This document shows positions 21,656-32,352 of a DNA stretch of 64,000 nt, in pieces. Each line of letters begins with the position of its first letter. Position 1 is the stretch's first letter. Origin of the DNA: Symbiodinium kawagutii (lineage: Eukaryota; Sar; Dinophyceae; Suessiales; Symbiodiniaceae); NCBI GenBank assembly GCA_009767595.1, contig VSDK01016342.1, forward strand, positions 221,029-285,028, read 5' to 3'. Position numbers and translations under genes: made by a program. The notes beneath the pieces were generated by a model, which was given only the letters and a program-made list of their open reading frames with translations, searched no databases and was not told the DNA's origin.

Positions 21656-22930
21656 ATTATCCATCCCTCCTTAAGCGGCTTAAGCTGCCGGATTTCACGG
21701 ATTTCAGGGGGACCTGCGAAATGTCATATTATTTCCTGGTGTCAAAGCATTGCTATATGGCCTCAGAAGGTGTTGGCGCAATCTGACTTTTGCCCACTGC
21801 TTTGAGCTGTTTGAGCGCTTTGAGTCGTCTGAGTATCTCTTAATCGTCTGAATGTCACAGTGACAGCAGTGATCAATTTCAATCAAGCACGAGAACCAGT
21901 ATAAACGCGATAAACGGTATAAGCGGTATAAGCACGATAAACACCATGAGCCTCTGAAGGTATAGCAACATGTCTTGTCATCCGTTGTCATCTATCTTTG
22001 AAGCAGATAAGTGAACAAAAAAGGTTCTCACTGCAATCTTCTATGTATTTCCTTTGGCGTGCTTTGGCGTTGGCTTGCGCCATATTGCGCCATGACAGCG
22101 CGGGCCAGCCAAGGCAAGACCTTGCGAGCTGTGTTACGCTGTGTTACCTGTGTTAGCAACTGCACAACACTACCTTTTGCACCTTTTGCGCCTTTTGCTT
22201 GTTTTTTGCAGTTTTTTGTGTTTTTTGTGTGTTTTCTGTTGACTTAGGAACTTTGGTTGATGGGACTTTGGGAGGTTGATGCACAATGCGCAAAATCAGT
22301 CTGTATGCGGAGAAGCTACTTTTGAAGTTCGCTGACTTGACCGACTTAGCATGGTTATCAAAGCGATCAAAGTTATAGCGCAGACATACTATGCGTCGTA
22401 TGCGTACTATGCATACTAGGCGTACTAGGTGGTTTATAAATCGTATAAATTCGATAAATTGTTTTAAGTTGTTAGAACCTATGTTATTAAGCTTCAGGTA
22501 ACCGTTTCTAATCGTTTCTAATTTTGTGCTTACTTTCGTTACTTTGTCAGAGTGGAGACGTGGTGCAATATGTGACAAATGTAGTAGTGCCAGTAGTGCT
22601 GATGCAAGGCAGCGAGTCTGCAAGCTTGGAAGATCCTGAAAGGCCTGCTGCGTTTACGATGTCAAACGTGTCGTTCTTGTTTTGCCATTGGATGATTTGG
22701 ATGTGAGATGTGTTAGAATCAAAGATAGCGTGTCAACCACAAGGCAATCCTTCACTGTAACCCCCATGTCGCCCCATGTTGCTTGGCATGCATGGCATGT
22801 GGATCTCATTTGACTAATTGTTGCTAATTGTTGCCTTTTGGACCAAGCTCTATCAGGCTTCAGGGGCGCTGCAGCTTCACCTTTGTCTGAGATACGTGAG
22901 ATATACAAAAAAACGCAAAATAGCTCTAAA
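21656..22930. other. Non-coding or unresolved
   Basis: Short frames in both orientations and none convincing. Contains TATAAGCG/ATAAACG word arrays (21900-21945), TTTTGCGCC words (22180-22200) and GCGTACTA words (22380-22430). Confidence 0.5.
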
Positions 22931-22934
22931 ACGC

Positions 22935-23154
22935 TCTGAAAGGGTACCAAAAAACAATACCAACAAAATAGCAATACACCTCCAAAAGACCACCAAGAGA
23001 GCACCAAAAGAGCAACAAGGGGCACCACCAAAGTACTAACCACACCAAAAAAGAACGAAAATAACACCAAGCATACCAAGAAAGCACGAAGAGAGCACCA
23101 TGAAGGCACCAAGCAGACCAAATACCCAGAAAGCGCAGAAGGCATACAAAAGCG
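22935..23154. repeat. ACCAAAAGAGC-type purine-rich repeat
   Basis: A one-sided A/C/G-rich strand made of degenerate ACCAAgAgAGC words, running right up to the kinase start codon. It could be 5' untranslated. Confidence 0.7.
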
Positions 23155-24603
23155 ATGGTCGCCCAGCCTGCCCATGCCATCAGACTGCGGTGCAAAACTC
23201 CGAAAACTCCAGCTCCGCAAGTGAAACAAGTGAAAAAAAAAAACCAGACGTCGGCAGCGCGACAGGCTGCGCTCCGAGAAGGTGTTGTGGGGAAAGCTGC
23301 CAAACCATTTGCGTTGTTTGTCAAGCAGAACTCAAGTGTGGGCAAAGGCAAGCCGGCGAAAGAACATCGGGAGGAGATGCGCCGACTCGGCTGCTTGTGG
23401 CGCGGCTTAAGCGACAAGGAGAAGGAGCCGTTCAAGGTCATGTGTAGCGAGGGTTTTGCTGCACAGAGAGCCGCCATGCTTAGGGGTGGCATTGTGAATG
23501 GGACCATCATGAAGCAGGTGAAAGTGCAGGAAGCGCAGGAAGAAGCAAATGGCGCAAATGGCGCAAATGGAGAAGAGCAAGGCCTGACAACAGGCGCAGC
23601 AGGGCAAACAGGGCAGTTTGCTACACAGAACGTTGACAAGGTTGGGCCATTTGCGCTTCAGGACCAGATTGGAGAAGGTACTTATGGACGAGTTTTTGCC
23701 AGTTATTCGCCTACCGGAATCAAGGTAGCCGTGAAGGTGTGGAAAACCGATGACTGGCAGCAAGAGGTTGAAGCATGGCAACACTTGTCCAAATCTTTGT
23801 CTGTGAGCGCTGTGAGGATGCGGGATGGGGCTTTCTTCCCAACCATTGTGGATGTTGACTCTGCTGGCAAACCTTTTCCATGGATGGCTTTTGAATACGC
23901 AGGGGAAACTTTGCTGAAAGTCTTGTCAGTGGATGGGCCTTTCCAGCCCCCAAAGGCAAGGAACTTGGCCGCCCAGGTGCGCAGCGCCTTGAAGGTGTTG
24001 CACGAAGTTGGCATTTGTCATTGTGATTTGCACACCCGCAATGTGCTGTGGCAGCGTGGCATTGAGCGGGCCAAGCTGGTTGACCTTGGCATGTCCGAGT
24101 TTTGGAAGGGGCCTCTTTCCAAGAACGAGTTGGGGCACAGCGTCTATACCTGTGCTGCATTTCGTTGCCCAGAGCTTTGGGCGCATGCTGGGAAGGCGAG
24201 CCTGAAATCAGTTATTTCCCCAAAGGTTGACTACTGGGCATTTGGCTGCCTTGTGTACCACACCTGCACTGCCCGGATGCTTTTCAAGCCTTTGGACAAC
24301 AGCAGCACCATCAGTCGCAGCAGTGAAGAAAAGTCTGCTGCAATTCACAAGGCGATTGCGTCATGGTGCGGGGTGCACGCCAGCCTTCCTCAGGCAGCCC
24401 AGACAAGCCTTGGTCGACCGCTTGGTGGTCAGAGATCGCCGAGATCGTGGCCATCAAACGCATCAAAGTTGGCAAGTAACAACAACGAGCACACATGGCG
24501 TGCTAGGATGAGCCTTGCAGGGGGCTTGACCGAAGCAATCATGCTTGCTTGTCATCCAGAGCCCAGCGAGAGGACCATGGTCAACACTTTGAGGCAGACT
24601 TAG
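23155..24603 (+). CDS. HMG-box plus protein-kinase fusion
   Basis: 482 residues, single frame, ATG 23155. Residues about 48-110 resemble an HMG box (KPFALFVKQ, then GCLWRGLSDKEKEPFKVMCSE), a DNA-bending fold. A Gln/Asn/Gly linker with the in-frame 9-bp repeat AAATGGCGC (ANGANGANG) follows. From about residue 165 comes a eukaryotic protein kinase domain: glycine loop GEGTYGRV (G173), VAVK lysine K194, catalytic loop HCDLHTRN (H289 to N296, with Cys where HRD kinases have Arg; D291 kept), metal-binding DLG at 310-312 instead of DFG, RCPE (APE equivalent) and DYWAFGC. The core catalytic residues are present, so activity is possible, while the HCD and DLG changes make it atypical. The C-terminal lobe is short and contains GAGATCG-cc-GAGATCG and CATCAAA-cg-CATCAAA microduplications in frame. 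I do not know a characterised kinase with this architecture. A nuclear, chromatin-associated kinase is an inference. Confidence 0.8.
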   Translation: MVAQPAHAIRLRCKTPKTPAPQVKQVKKKNQTSAARQAALREGVVGKAAKPFALFVKQNSSVGKGKPAKEHREEMRRLGCLWRGLSDKEKEPFKVMCSEGFAAQRAAMLRGGIVNGTIMKQVKVQEAQEEANGANGANGEEQGLTTGAAGQTGQFATQNVDKVGPFALQDQIGEGTYGRVFASYSPTGIKVAVKVWKTDDWQQEVEAWQHLSKSLSVSAVRMRDGAFFPTIVDVDSAGKPFPWMAFEYAGETLLKVLSVDGPFQPPKARNLAAQVRSALKVLHEVGICHCDLHTRNVLWQRGIERAKLVDLGMSEFWKGPLSKNELGHSVYTCAAFRCPELWAHAGKASLKSVISPKVDYWAFGCLVYHTCTARMLFKPLDNSSTISRSSEEKSAAIHKAIASWCGVHASLPQAAQTSLGRPLGGQRSPRSWPSNASKLASNNNEHTWRARMSLAGGLTEAIMLACHPEPSERTMVNTLRQT

Positions 24604-25660
24604 GCTATGACACTGATGACGATTCATGAAAGCAATCGTAGCAGCATAGCGAGCATAGCTGCGTTTGGGGGAGGGACAGTACAGAATGTACAAAAATGGG
24701 CAATAATGTACAGACGTTGGCCCGACAAGACCATTGGTGTGAGTTTGTATCTTCAATATCCTCAATGGTGGGGGACTGGGCACGAGATGCTGAAAGAGGC
24801 GAAAGAGGTGCAGCGAGTGGCTTCTGGCAAATTGGGATGTTAGCAGGTGAACCGGGTGAACATGGTGATTTGAGCGATTTGAACATAATTATTGCGATTA
24901 TTGATACGATTGATATATAGATTTCATATATTGCGATATATCGGATATATTGCATATATTCGGTATATTGCGATATATTGCGTATATTGCATAGCCTGAA
25001 AACTTACAGGGCACTGTGCTTGTTGCAGTTGCCATGTGTTTGGATTACATGCTGACAATTTGTCGTTGTGGCTTGGCAGCGCGGCCAAAGGTTTTGAGCG
25101 TTTTGAGGTTTCAGTTTAAACGGTTTAAATCTTTGATAAAGAATTGGCTGCGTTGCAGGCCAAGCGGGACAAGCACATGTACGCCCCCTACCAGCGCTAC
25201 CAGCATCAGTTCAAGCGACAGCCTTTTCAGGACGCTTGGTGCCTTGAAACGCTTGAAATCGTTGAAATGATTGATATGTGTCGTATGTGTCACTCTTTGA
25301 TGTGTTCGATGTTTCTGATATTCGCTGATATTTCCGTGACGCCATGACACATTGGATGTATTGATCCTGTCGATTCTATTGCGAATTTTGTGATCGTTTG
25401 TGATGAGTTTTTGCAGGGATGAACTATGTTAACACTGTTAACATGCTCGAAGGTCTGCGAAGGTCTGAAACTTATCGAAACTTATGATCTGGAAACGTCT
25501 GGAAAAGCGGTTTTATCATGTCTCTACCAGGGTTTGAGCACACGCACTTGTAATATGCGTAATATGAATCGATATGAATCGTATGAATCGATATGAATTG
25601 TTGCAGCTTCTTTTCTTCAAGGACTCACACCTTACATGCCGTTACAGGCCCTGCATGGTA
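24604..25660. other. Non-coding spacer
   Basis: Contains a dense field of ATATTGCG/ATATATCG words (24920-24990) and ATATGAATCG words (25550-25600). No supported gene. Confidence 0.6.
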
Positions 25661-25664
25661 TTCC

Positions 25665-25880
25665 CAGTAATGCAGGGCATGGCATGGTATTGCATGTCAG
25701 ATGGCTGCAATGTCCAGTAATCGCAGTAATGCCCTTGCATTCAATGCAGGGCATGGCAGGGCATTGTGTGTCAAATGACTGCAATTGCCAGAAATCTCAG
25801 TGATGCTTTTGCATTCAGTGAAGGGCATGGCAGGATATTGTATGCGCGGTATGCGTTGCACGTCAGATGGCTGCAATCTT
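25665..25880. repeat. 65-bp minisatellite array (cluster 5)
   Basis: Three to four diverged units. They carry CAGTAAT-cg-CAGTAAT (about 25715) and GTATGCG-cg-GTATGCG (about 25842), absent from the consensus. Confidence 0.85.
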
Positions 25881-25889
25881 ACTTCTATG

Positions 25890-26935
25890 AATCTTACGGC
25901 TTTCAGCTTGCTTCTCAGGATGCTTAGGAGGTTCATTTGCACCCTTAGGTGGAGCTACGGTGCTTTTTGGCTGCCTAAGGGTCACCAGGGGCCACCTAAG
26001 CATACAAAACGATACAAAATCGATACAAAATCGATGAAAGCATTGAAGAAAAACACTTCTATGAATCTTATACGGCTTTCAGCTTGCTTCTCAGGATGCT
26101 TAGGACGTTCATTTGCACCCTTAGGTGGAGCAACAATGCTTTTTGGCTGCCTAAGGGTCACCAGGGGCCACCTAAGCATACAAAACGATAGAAAATCGAT
26201 ACAAAATCCGCAAAATCGATGAAAGCATTGAAGAAAAACACTTCTATGAATCTTATACGGCTTTCAGCTTGCTTCTCAGGATGCTTAGGAGGTTCATTTG
26301 CACCCTTAGGTGGAGCTGCGGTGCTTTTTGGCTGCCTAAGGGGCACCAAGGGCCGCCTAAGCATACAAAACGATACAAAATCGATGAAAGCGGCTTTCAG
26401 CTTGCTTCTCAGGATGCTTAGGAGGTTCATTTGCACCCTTAGGTGGAGCAACAATGCTTTTTGGCTGCCTAAGGGTCACCAAGGGCCGCCTAAGCATACA
26501 AAACCATACGAAACGATACAAAATCGATGAAAGCATTGAAGAAAAACACTTCTATGAATCTTATACGGCTTTCAGCTTGCTTCTCAGGATGCTTAGGACG
26601 TTCATTTGCACCCTTAGGTGGAGCAACAATGCTTTTTGGCTGCCTAAGGGTCACCAGGGGCCACCTAAGCATACAAAACGATACAAGATCGATGAAAGCG
26701 GCTTTCAGCTTGCTTCTCAGGATGCTTAGGAGGTTCATTTGCACCCTTAGGTGGAGCTACAGTGCTTTTTGGCTTCCTAAGGGTCCCCAAGGGCCGCCTA
26801 AGCATACAAAAACATACGAAACGATACAAAATCGATGAAAGCATTGAAGAAAAACACTTCTATGAATCGTATGAATCGTATACAGCTTTCAGCTTGCTTC
26901 TCAGGATGCTTAGGTGGTTCATTTGCACCCGTATA
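25890..26935. repeat. Seven-copy tandem repeat with nested dyads
   Basis: Units begin GGCTTTCAGCTTGCTTCTCA near 25898, 26074, 26259, 26392, 26567, 26700 and (variant) 26882. Spacing alternates between about 175-185 and 132-133 bp, depending on whether a segment with GAAGAAAAACACTTCTATGA is present. Each unit contains perfect nested inverted arms ATGCTTAGG/CCTAAGCAT and CCCTTAGG/CCTAAGGG, so roughly 100 nt can fold. Frames across it are open on both strands but follow the repeat, not a protein. ATACAAAAT-cg-ATACAAAAT (26012-26031) is single at 26373-26381. Confidence 0.9.
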
Positions 26936-26937
26936 TA

Positions 26938-26971
<34 letters not shown>

Positions 26972-27095
26972 GATATATATATATATATATACATATTTAT
27001 ATATATACATATCATATATATGTATATATATATATATATATACGATATATTTCAATATTTATACCGTTTATACGATATATATGCGATATATATGT
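26936..27095. repeat. (TA)n microsatellite
   Basis: About 150 bp of TATATA with ATACGATA interruptions, abutting the last unit of the preceding tandem repeat. Confidence 0.9.
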
Positions 27096-27399
27096 GTGTG
27101 TTCATTCCGTTCATGCTGCGCATTCTGTAGAGTCCAGGACAGTTTTTTGGAAAATGTGCCTGATGTGCCATGTTTTCAGAAAAGATTAACTTGACACACC
27201 TTGCTTCTGTCGAAAAAGAGTTGGCCCAAGTTTTGCGAGTCCTGAAAGGCCTGGCCACAAGAGCAGACATTTGACATTACATACGTAACATGTGTCACAT
27301 GAGCACATTTGCAAATTTCAACACCGCAATGAGACACTTCACTTTGTTCGCTTTTTTGCTCTAAGGAAATTGAATACAATGTTCATGGTGACGCTAAGC

Positions 27400-27848
27400 G
27401 ACCGTCTTCCTCAGGAACCTTGTCAGGTTGTGAAATGGTGGCAATTCGCTGATGTGAAGGACGCGCAGGACTTTGCCAGGGAGCTCGTGCGAGTGTTCAA
27501 CAGGTTCGATGCGATTCCATACAGTGTGGCTCAGAGCGGCACAGAGACTGTTTTAACCGTTTTAACTTGCTTAATACTTTATGTTTTTGTTTGCTCATAT
27601 GAACCCGCTACGATTCACTCGATTCACTTGGCCATTAAATCCGTCGAATCGATTAAATGCTTATATTCCCGATATGCCACTCCTTTGGCAATGTTTTCTT
27701 CGTTTTCTTCCCCTTGGAAAACTTGATCACTTCTGTTCCATTTTTTCGTGCGCATTCGTGGGCCAGACAGGTGGGTGTCTATCCTGTCGAGCAGGATTGT
27801 TTCCCACAGAACTTCTCCAACTACAGGGTGGTGTACTCCTGTGGGTGA
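27400..27848 (+). CDS. Candidate two-exon gene fragment
   Basis: An exon-like block starts after TCTTCCTCAG (about 27413) and encodes EPCQVVKWWQFADVKDAQDF, then ARELVRVFNRFDAIPYSVAQ. A second block after GGGCCAGACAG (about 27771) encodes VGVYPVEQDCFPQNFSNYRV, ends VYSCG, then stops. The intervening 200 bp is T-rich and contains TTTTAAC and ATTCACT word pairs, intron-like. Family and upstream exons are unknown. Confidence 0.4.
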
Positions 27849-28419
27849 GATCTGTGCGAGCTGGGTCCTTGGCGTTTTGGCCATGCTTTTGTGAAATTTT
27901 GAGAAGCATTGAGAAGCCCTGAGCTAGTCAGGCTGTCAACAGGTGGCGCTGATGCCTTTTTCCGATTTTGGATCACTCGAGCCTCTGACGCGAAAAATGA
28001 ATTTGCCTCAGGAGCGTCAGGAGGCATCAGCTATAGGAGCATATTTCCGATATTTCTGCATATTTCCCCACACGCCCCACAATTTCACGAATTTCGTGAA
28101 CACTGGTGGTCCTCACTTTTTGTGCTTTTTGTTCGGAACTGGATCAAAATGGAATAACATTGAGAAGCAACAGAGTAACTAGTATGTGCCGTATGTGCTA
28201 GTATGTGCTTGTGTGCTTCCTTTGGTTTGAGTACCTCCATTCTCCCGATTCTCCGCATTCTCCAGCCAGGGATTCTTGGTTCTTGCGGTTCTTGGCTATC
28301 CCATGAAATTTATTGAAGAAGCTTGAACTTTTGAATTGTTGAGGTTTGGCGGGTTTGGCAAAGTAAGTCAAATGATTGACTGACAATGAATCGAATGAAT
28401 TGATGTGAGCGGATGTGAG
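27849..28419. other. Non-coding or unresolved
   Basis: No supported gene. Includes TATTTCC words (28040-28065), GTATGTGC words (28180-28210) and TTCTCC words (28235-28262). Confidence 0.5.
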
Positions 28420-28890
28420 ATGTTTTGGCTGCAAACTTTTTGTGGCATTCTGTATTGCCGATCTTTGGGAGCCATGAAGCGCGGTTTTTTGCTTTCCAAC
28501 AATGATCTCAAGGCAGAGGCTTCCATGCGTTCCATGCAACCCTCAGATTCAGCTTCTGCTTCACTCATGCAGAAGCAAGTTTGCTCAGTGAAAAACAGGT
28601 CAAGTGGCCAGGATTCCTTCGGTTCCTCGGATTCCTGCTTGGTTGCTTCTTTTGCAGGAAAAGCAGATGCTGATGAGACGCGTGAGGCAATGCACATGAA
28701 CTTGGATGATGGCCAAATTATCAAAGACTCCAGCAGTTTCCATTGGTCCAAAATTGACCTGGACAGCGATGGCGATGGTGCCAGCATGACTCGTGTTCAA
28801 TCAGCAGTGCCTGGAGGAAGCTTTGACGTCAAGATTGTGAACGGCGTTGTCTACATGATGTGTGGAGAGGATGGAACTGAGGTGAACTAG
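28420..28890 (+). CDS. Hypothetical Ser/Asp-rich protein
   Basis: Frame from ATG 28420 (or ATG 28474, MKRGFLLSNNDLKAEASM) to the stop at 28888-28890. Rich in Ser, Asp and Met; the C-terminus reads KIDLDSDGDGASMTRVQSAV, then FDVKIVNGVVYMMCGEDGTE. The last part looks like a short beta-rich domain tail. DLDSDGDGA is reminiscent of an Asp-rich calcium-binding loop, but one short motif is not enough to call it. Single frame, no internal microduplication seen. Confidence 0.45.
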   Translation: MFWLQTFCGILYCRSLGAMKRGFLLSNNDLKAEASMRSMQPSDSASASLMQKQVCSVKNRSSGQDSFGSSDSCLVASFAGKADADETREAMHMNLDDGQIIKDSSSFHWSKIDLDSDGDGASMTRVQSAVPGGSFDVKIVNGVVYMMCGEDGTEVN

Positions 28891-29439
28891 GATCCGTAGG
28901 ATCTCTTGGTTTAGACCGGTTTGGATTCGAATTTTGGCATGGGGTCACTGTCCTTCAGTGCCTGCCTGGGAAATGAAATCATTTCCTGACGTTGTCGCCA
29001 GGATGGATGTTCAGACAGTTGAAAAAAGTGACGAAAGTGAAACAGATTTCCAAGTCTTCCATGGCCTTGTCGCCAGCACAAAATTTGTGCTGATTTGTGC
29101 TTTTTTTCACAAAGAACAATTCAATTTGTCCAGTGGGAACGGCTGGGAGAGCACTTGATTCTTTCATGATTCATAACGTTCACAATGTTTCATGTTATGT
29201 TCCTTATTCCGTTTTTTTGCCTTATTCGTTGTTGGTTATTTTTTTTGTTTTATCTGTTTTATCGATTTTACGCGTTTTATGCCATTGATTAAGAGCTTGA
29301 CCCAACCCATGTCTTCAAAGACTACATATAGCGCATATAGCGCATATGGCGCATATAGCCTCGTCCAACCCCTTGCAACTGCAAAACCCGAAATGGTATG
29401 GAGAGAAGTGACAATTTTGTGACCAAATTTTGGCACAGG
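28891..29439. other. Non-coding spacer
   Basis: T-rich, no supported gene. GCATATAGC words at 29330-29360. Confidence 0.55.
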
Positions 29440-29715
29440 ATTCATCATCATCATGATTGTCATCATCATTAGGATCATTATCATCATCATTGTCATCATC
29501 CTCATCATCCTCATCATCATCATCATCGTCATCATCATCGCGATCATCGTCATCATCACGATCATCATCATCGTCATCATCGTCATCATTGTCATCATCA
29601 TCATCATCTTCATCATGGCGATCGATGGCGATCATGGTCGTCATTGTCATCATGGCGATCATCATCTTCAATGTCATCATGACTGTCATCATCGTCATCA
29701 CCATCTTCGATCATC
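29440..29715. repeat. (CAT)n microsatellite, about 270 bp
   Basis: Impure CATCATCAT with GTCATC and GATCATC interruptions. It produces long poly-Ser, poly-Ile, poly-Met and poly-Asp frames that are not genes. Confidence 0.95.
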
Positions 29716-30534
29716 TTTACGTCATCATCATCTTGGTCATGGTTGGCATCAATCTTGCGAATCTTGCGCCACGAGTTGGAGTGTCTTTGCGGTCTTTGTC
29801 TGCTTTGTCTTTCACAGCAGCTGCAGGTCTCGGTCTAGCACAACTTTCAGGACTTCTCCCTGCGTTTTGCAGTGGTGATTGTCTCCAATCCAGTGATGCG
29901 GGTGATGCCATTAGCCTTGAGCCACGCGTGCATCCACGGTGGCTGTAACAGTGGTCAGAAGCCCCCCCACCCCACCCCACCCTGTGCCGCCCTGTGCGCA
30001 ATGTAGCATATAGAGCGATATAGAGCGTATAGAGCGTATAGAGCATATAGATCATCGAGATCATGAAGCAAGTAGACACGAACGTTAGCATCAACAGCAA
30101 GGGGTGTAGTGACGTAGCAGGTGATGTTCCAAGGGGTGTGACAAGCAGGACAAGCCTACATATCGCTAAATATACCTTCCGGCATATACTACACATACTA
30201 CATGCGCTACATGCTCCATTCTGCGCAATCTGGCATCTTCAGTCTTGCTTGGAAGACAGTTGATGAAGGATGGGCTACAGCAACTTGTTTAAGGTTGGTT
30301 GATTTGCTGGATGAATGGCTATCCTCTTCGTTACAATTGTTATCATCAGGAACTGTCAACATCACGAACATCAGTAGGATTTCTTGGGGTGCTTTATACC
30401 GTTTATACCGCTTTATACCACTTTATACGCTTTATATTGGCTCAAGCATTTCATGGATTTTGTTTTCCAGGATCCGCCAGGATCCACACCATTGACCAAT
30501 CACAATTTCCCTAGTCCCCGTGACTGAGCCTGCC
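29716..30534. other. Non-coding or unresolved
   Basis: TATAGAGCG words (30005-30050), ATACTACAC words (30180-30210) and TTTATACCG words (30398-30435). Short frames only. Confidence 0.5.
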
Positions 30535-31089
30535 ATGCAATGCCTCGAATCTGCTGCCAGCTCACCGGCAAAACAAGAAAAAATAGATCCAATACGTCGA
30601 ACAGATGTGGCTGAAGATGTTATCCACAGCGTTGAACAAGTTGACCAGGTATTTGACCACAGCATTCTGGAAGAACAGAAAGAGCCAGCGGAGCCAGAAC
30701 AATCCTGTGTGCAACCAAGGCGACCGAGGCGTCTACCTTGGCCAATCTCAAGCGCTTCAAGACTGCTACAATTTTCACGATTTTCAGAGGCTGGCCTCAA
30801 CAAGTCATCCGAGTCATCAACGCAAGGAGAGCCAGGAGAGCAAAGAGCGCCAGCCGAAGGTGAGAGGACGATGCTGGCCAAGCCCCAGATCACCCAGTTC
30901 CCCCAGAAGCGTCAGAAGAGCACTTGGTCCCGCAGCCCTGCATGCCATGTGCAGCGTGTGCGGTCAGCTGTCGTCCTTGACAGCAGTGATGCGAGTGATG
31001 AGGCTGATGAGGACTCCGGGCCTGCCCTGCCACCCAAACCTTTGGGCCCCAAGGGCCAGAATTTGCTGAAATATCGGAAATGTATGTGA
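30535..31089 (+). CDS. Hypothetical acidic/basic disordered protein
   Basis: 184 residues from ATG 30535 (MQCLESAASSPAKQEKIDPI) to TGA. Low in hydrophobics, with charged clusters: EEQKEPAEPEQ, RRPRRLPWP, then DSSDASDEADEDSGP near the C-terminus and a Lys/Arg end. It is probably intrinsically disordered. GATTTTC and AGCCAGGAGAGC word duplications lie in frame. Function unknown. Confidence 0.5.
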   Translation: MQCLESAASSPAKQEKIDPIRRTDVAEDVIHSVEQVDQVFDHSILEEQKEPAEPEQSCVQPRRPRRLPWPISSASRLLQFSRFSEAGLNKSSESSTQGEPGEQRAPAEGERTMLAKPQITQFPQKRQKSTWSRSPACHVQRVRSAVVLDSSDASDEADEDSGPALPPKPLGPKGQNLLKYRKCM

Positions 31090-31683
31090 CCAGAATGACA
31101 AGAATCGCAAGAATGCGAAAAATGACGCCAGCTGGAATTAGCTGGAATTGCGTTCCAAAACAGAAGTTCAGAAGGCTTGTTTGAATTTTTTTTAAATGAT
31201 CTATTGCACGTATTGTGGCTATTGTCAGAAAACCTGGCTTCAGCAGATGTACGGAAGTCGCGGAAGTGGAACACAGGCAGACCTCGAAAATAAAGGCAGA
31301 ACATGTCAAAACATATATTTTGAAAACCATGTAAAAGGTAGCGAAAGGAAATTGCGCGCAACACATCTCAAGTATATTCGGTATATTAGTTCCGTTAGTT
31401 CCAAGTTCGATGATTTTTTTTTAAAAACACAGTTTTACCACGGCGCCATGAACTTAAAATAATCGAAATAATAACATTCCTGTGATCTCTTATTTCATTG
31501 CATGGTTCCATATTTTCAGCGGTGCCATATAGCGCATATAGTCGTCCTGGAACCACATCTGGCAATGAGAAACCCAAAAGGGATGATACATAACAATCGT
31601 AACAATGATCCTTGACTTGAATCTACTTGGCTATGATAATTTTAAACACCTGACGACGATGATCAAATTCCCAACTAAACGCA
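31090..31683. other. Non-coding spacer
   Basis: AT-rich without a supported gene. GAATTAGCTGGAATT and TTCGGTATATTAGTTCCGTTAG are word duplications. Confidence 0.55.
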
Positions 31684-31782
31684 TGCTTACAATGCACAGT
31701 TTCCACAAGTGAGATGAATGCTGACCCTTGTCAGCCCTTTTGGCTTCAAGTTTTTTTCGCTTTTCCGATCCCTGTCGACCCA

Positions 31783-31938
31783 ATGGAGTCCAGCCAATTC
31801 ATCGCCGAAAAGAAGCACCAGGGCGACCAGCGTCTGTTCCCTTTCCTACAGCTGATGGTGCATGCCACCCAGTTCAAGAACAGTGCCTATCGAAGCGAAT
31901 TCTTCAAGCAATGGAGTGATTTGTGTCCTGGCTCTTAA
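31783..31938 (+). CDS. Small ORF, copy A (51 aa)
   Basis: ATG 31783, MESSQFIAEKKHQGDQRLFP onward to DLCPGS. Only conservative changes from copy B (33388-33543). It may be the first or last exon of a gene that also includes the downstream ORFs. The stop is followed by a TTAATTG-cg array and a T-rich, intron-like region. Function unknown. Confidence 0.5.
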   Translation: MESSQFIAEKKHQGDQRLFPFLQLMVHATQFKNSAYRSEFFKQWSDLCPGS

Positions 31939-32352
31939 TTGCGTTAATTGCGTTAATTGCGGTTAATTGCGGTTAATTGCAATGTTTGGTTTTTTAGTTT
32001 TGAGCGCACACCTAGTAGAGTAGAGTTTTAGTTTTTAGTTTTTTAGTTTTTTTAATTTGTTTAATTCGGTTTTGTTTGTTTAGTAATTCTGAATCACCTA
32101 GACTTAGGCACGACCGTCAAAGAGCAAAGTCGGTGGAAGAGCTTCACGGTGTCTACCATGTCAGGTCCCGTTTTCCATGGGGCCCCTGGCACTACAAGGA
32201 CCGTGATTGAAAAATAAACGGTTTGAAGTTGTAAACTTTTTGTTTTTGTTTGGGCGCCACTCACTTTTAAAATCCTGTAAAATCCCTTTAAGCGCTTTAA
32301 GGGATTTTGTCAGGCTTTCGCCCGTCTATGCGTGCCACGTTGGGAAAGATGG

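Noticed and set aside
25697-27194. ORFs of 80-120 codons on both strands with LGGSFAPLGG or ANERPKHPEKQ motifs
   Set aside because: They recur with the tandem repeat in shifting frames; a folded repeat explains them better than a protein.
28800-28890. EF-hand in the 28.4-kb ORF
   Set aside because: A single DLDSDGDG stretch without the flanking helix pattern or the invariant Glu at position 12.
29236-29948. Poly-Asp, poly-Met, poly-Ile and poly-Ser ORFs
   Set aside because: Encoded by the (CAT)n/(ATG)n microsatellite.
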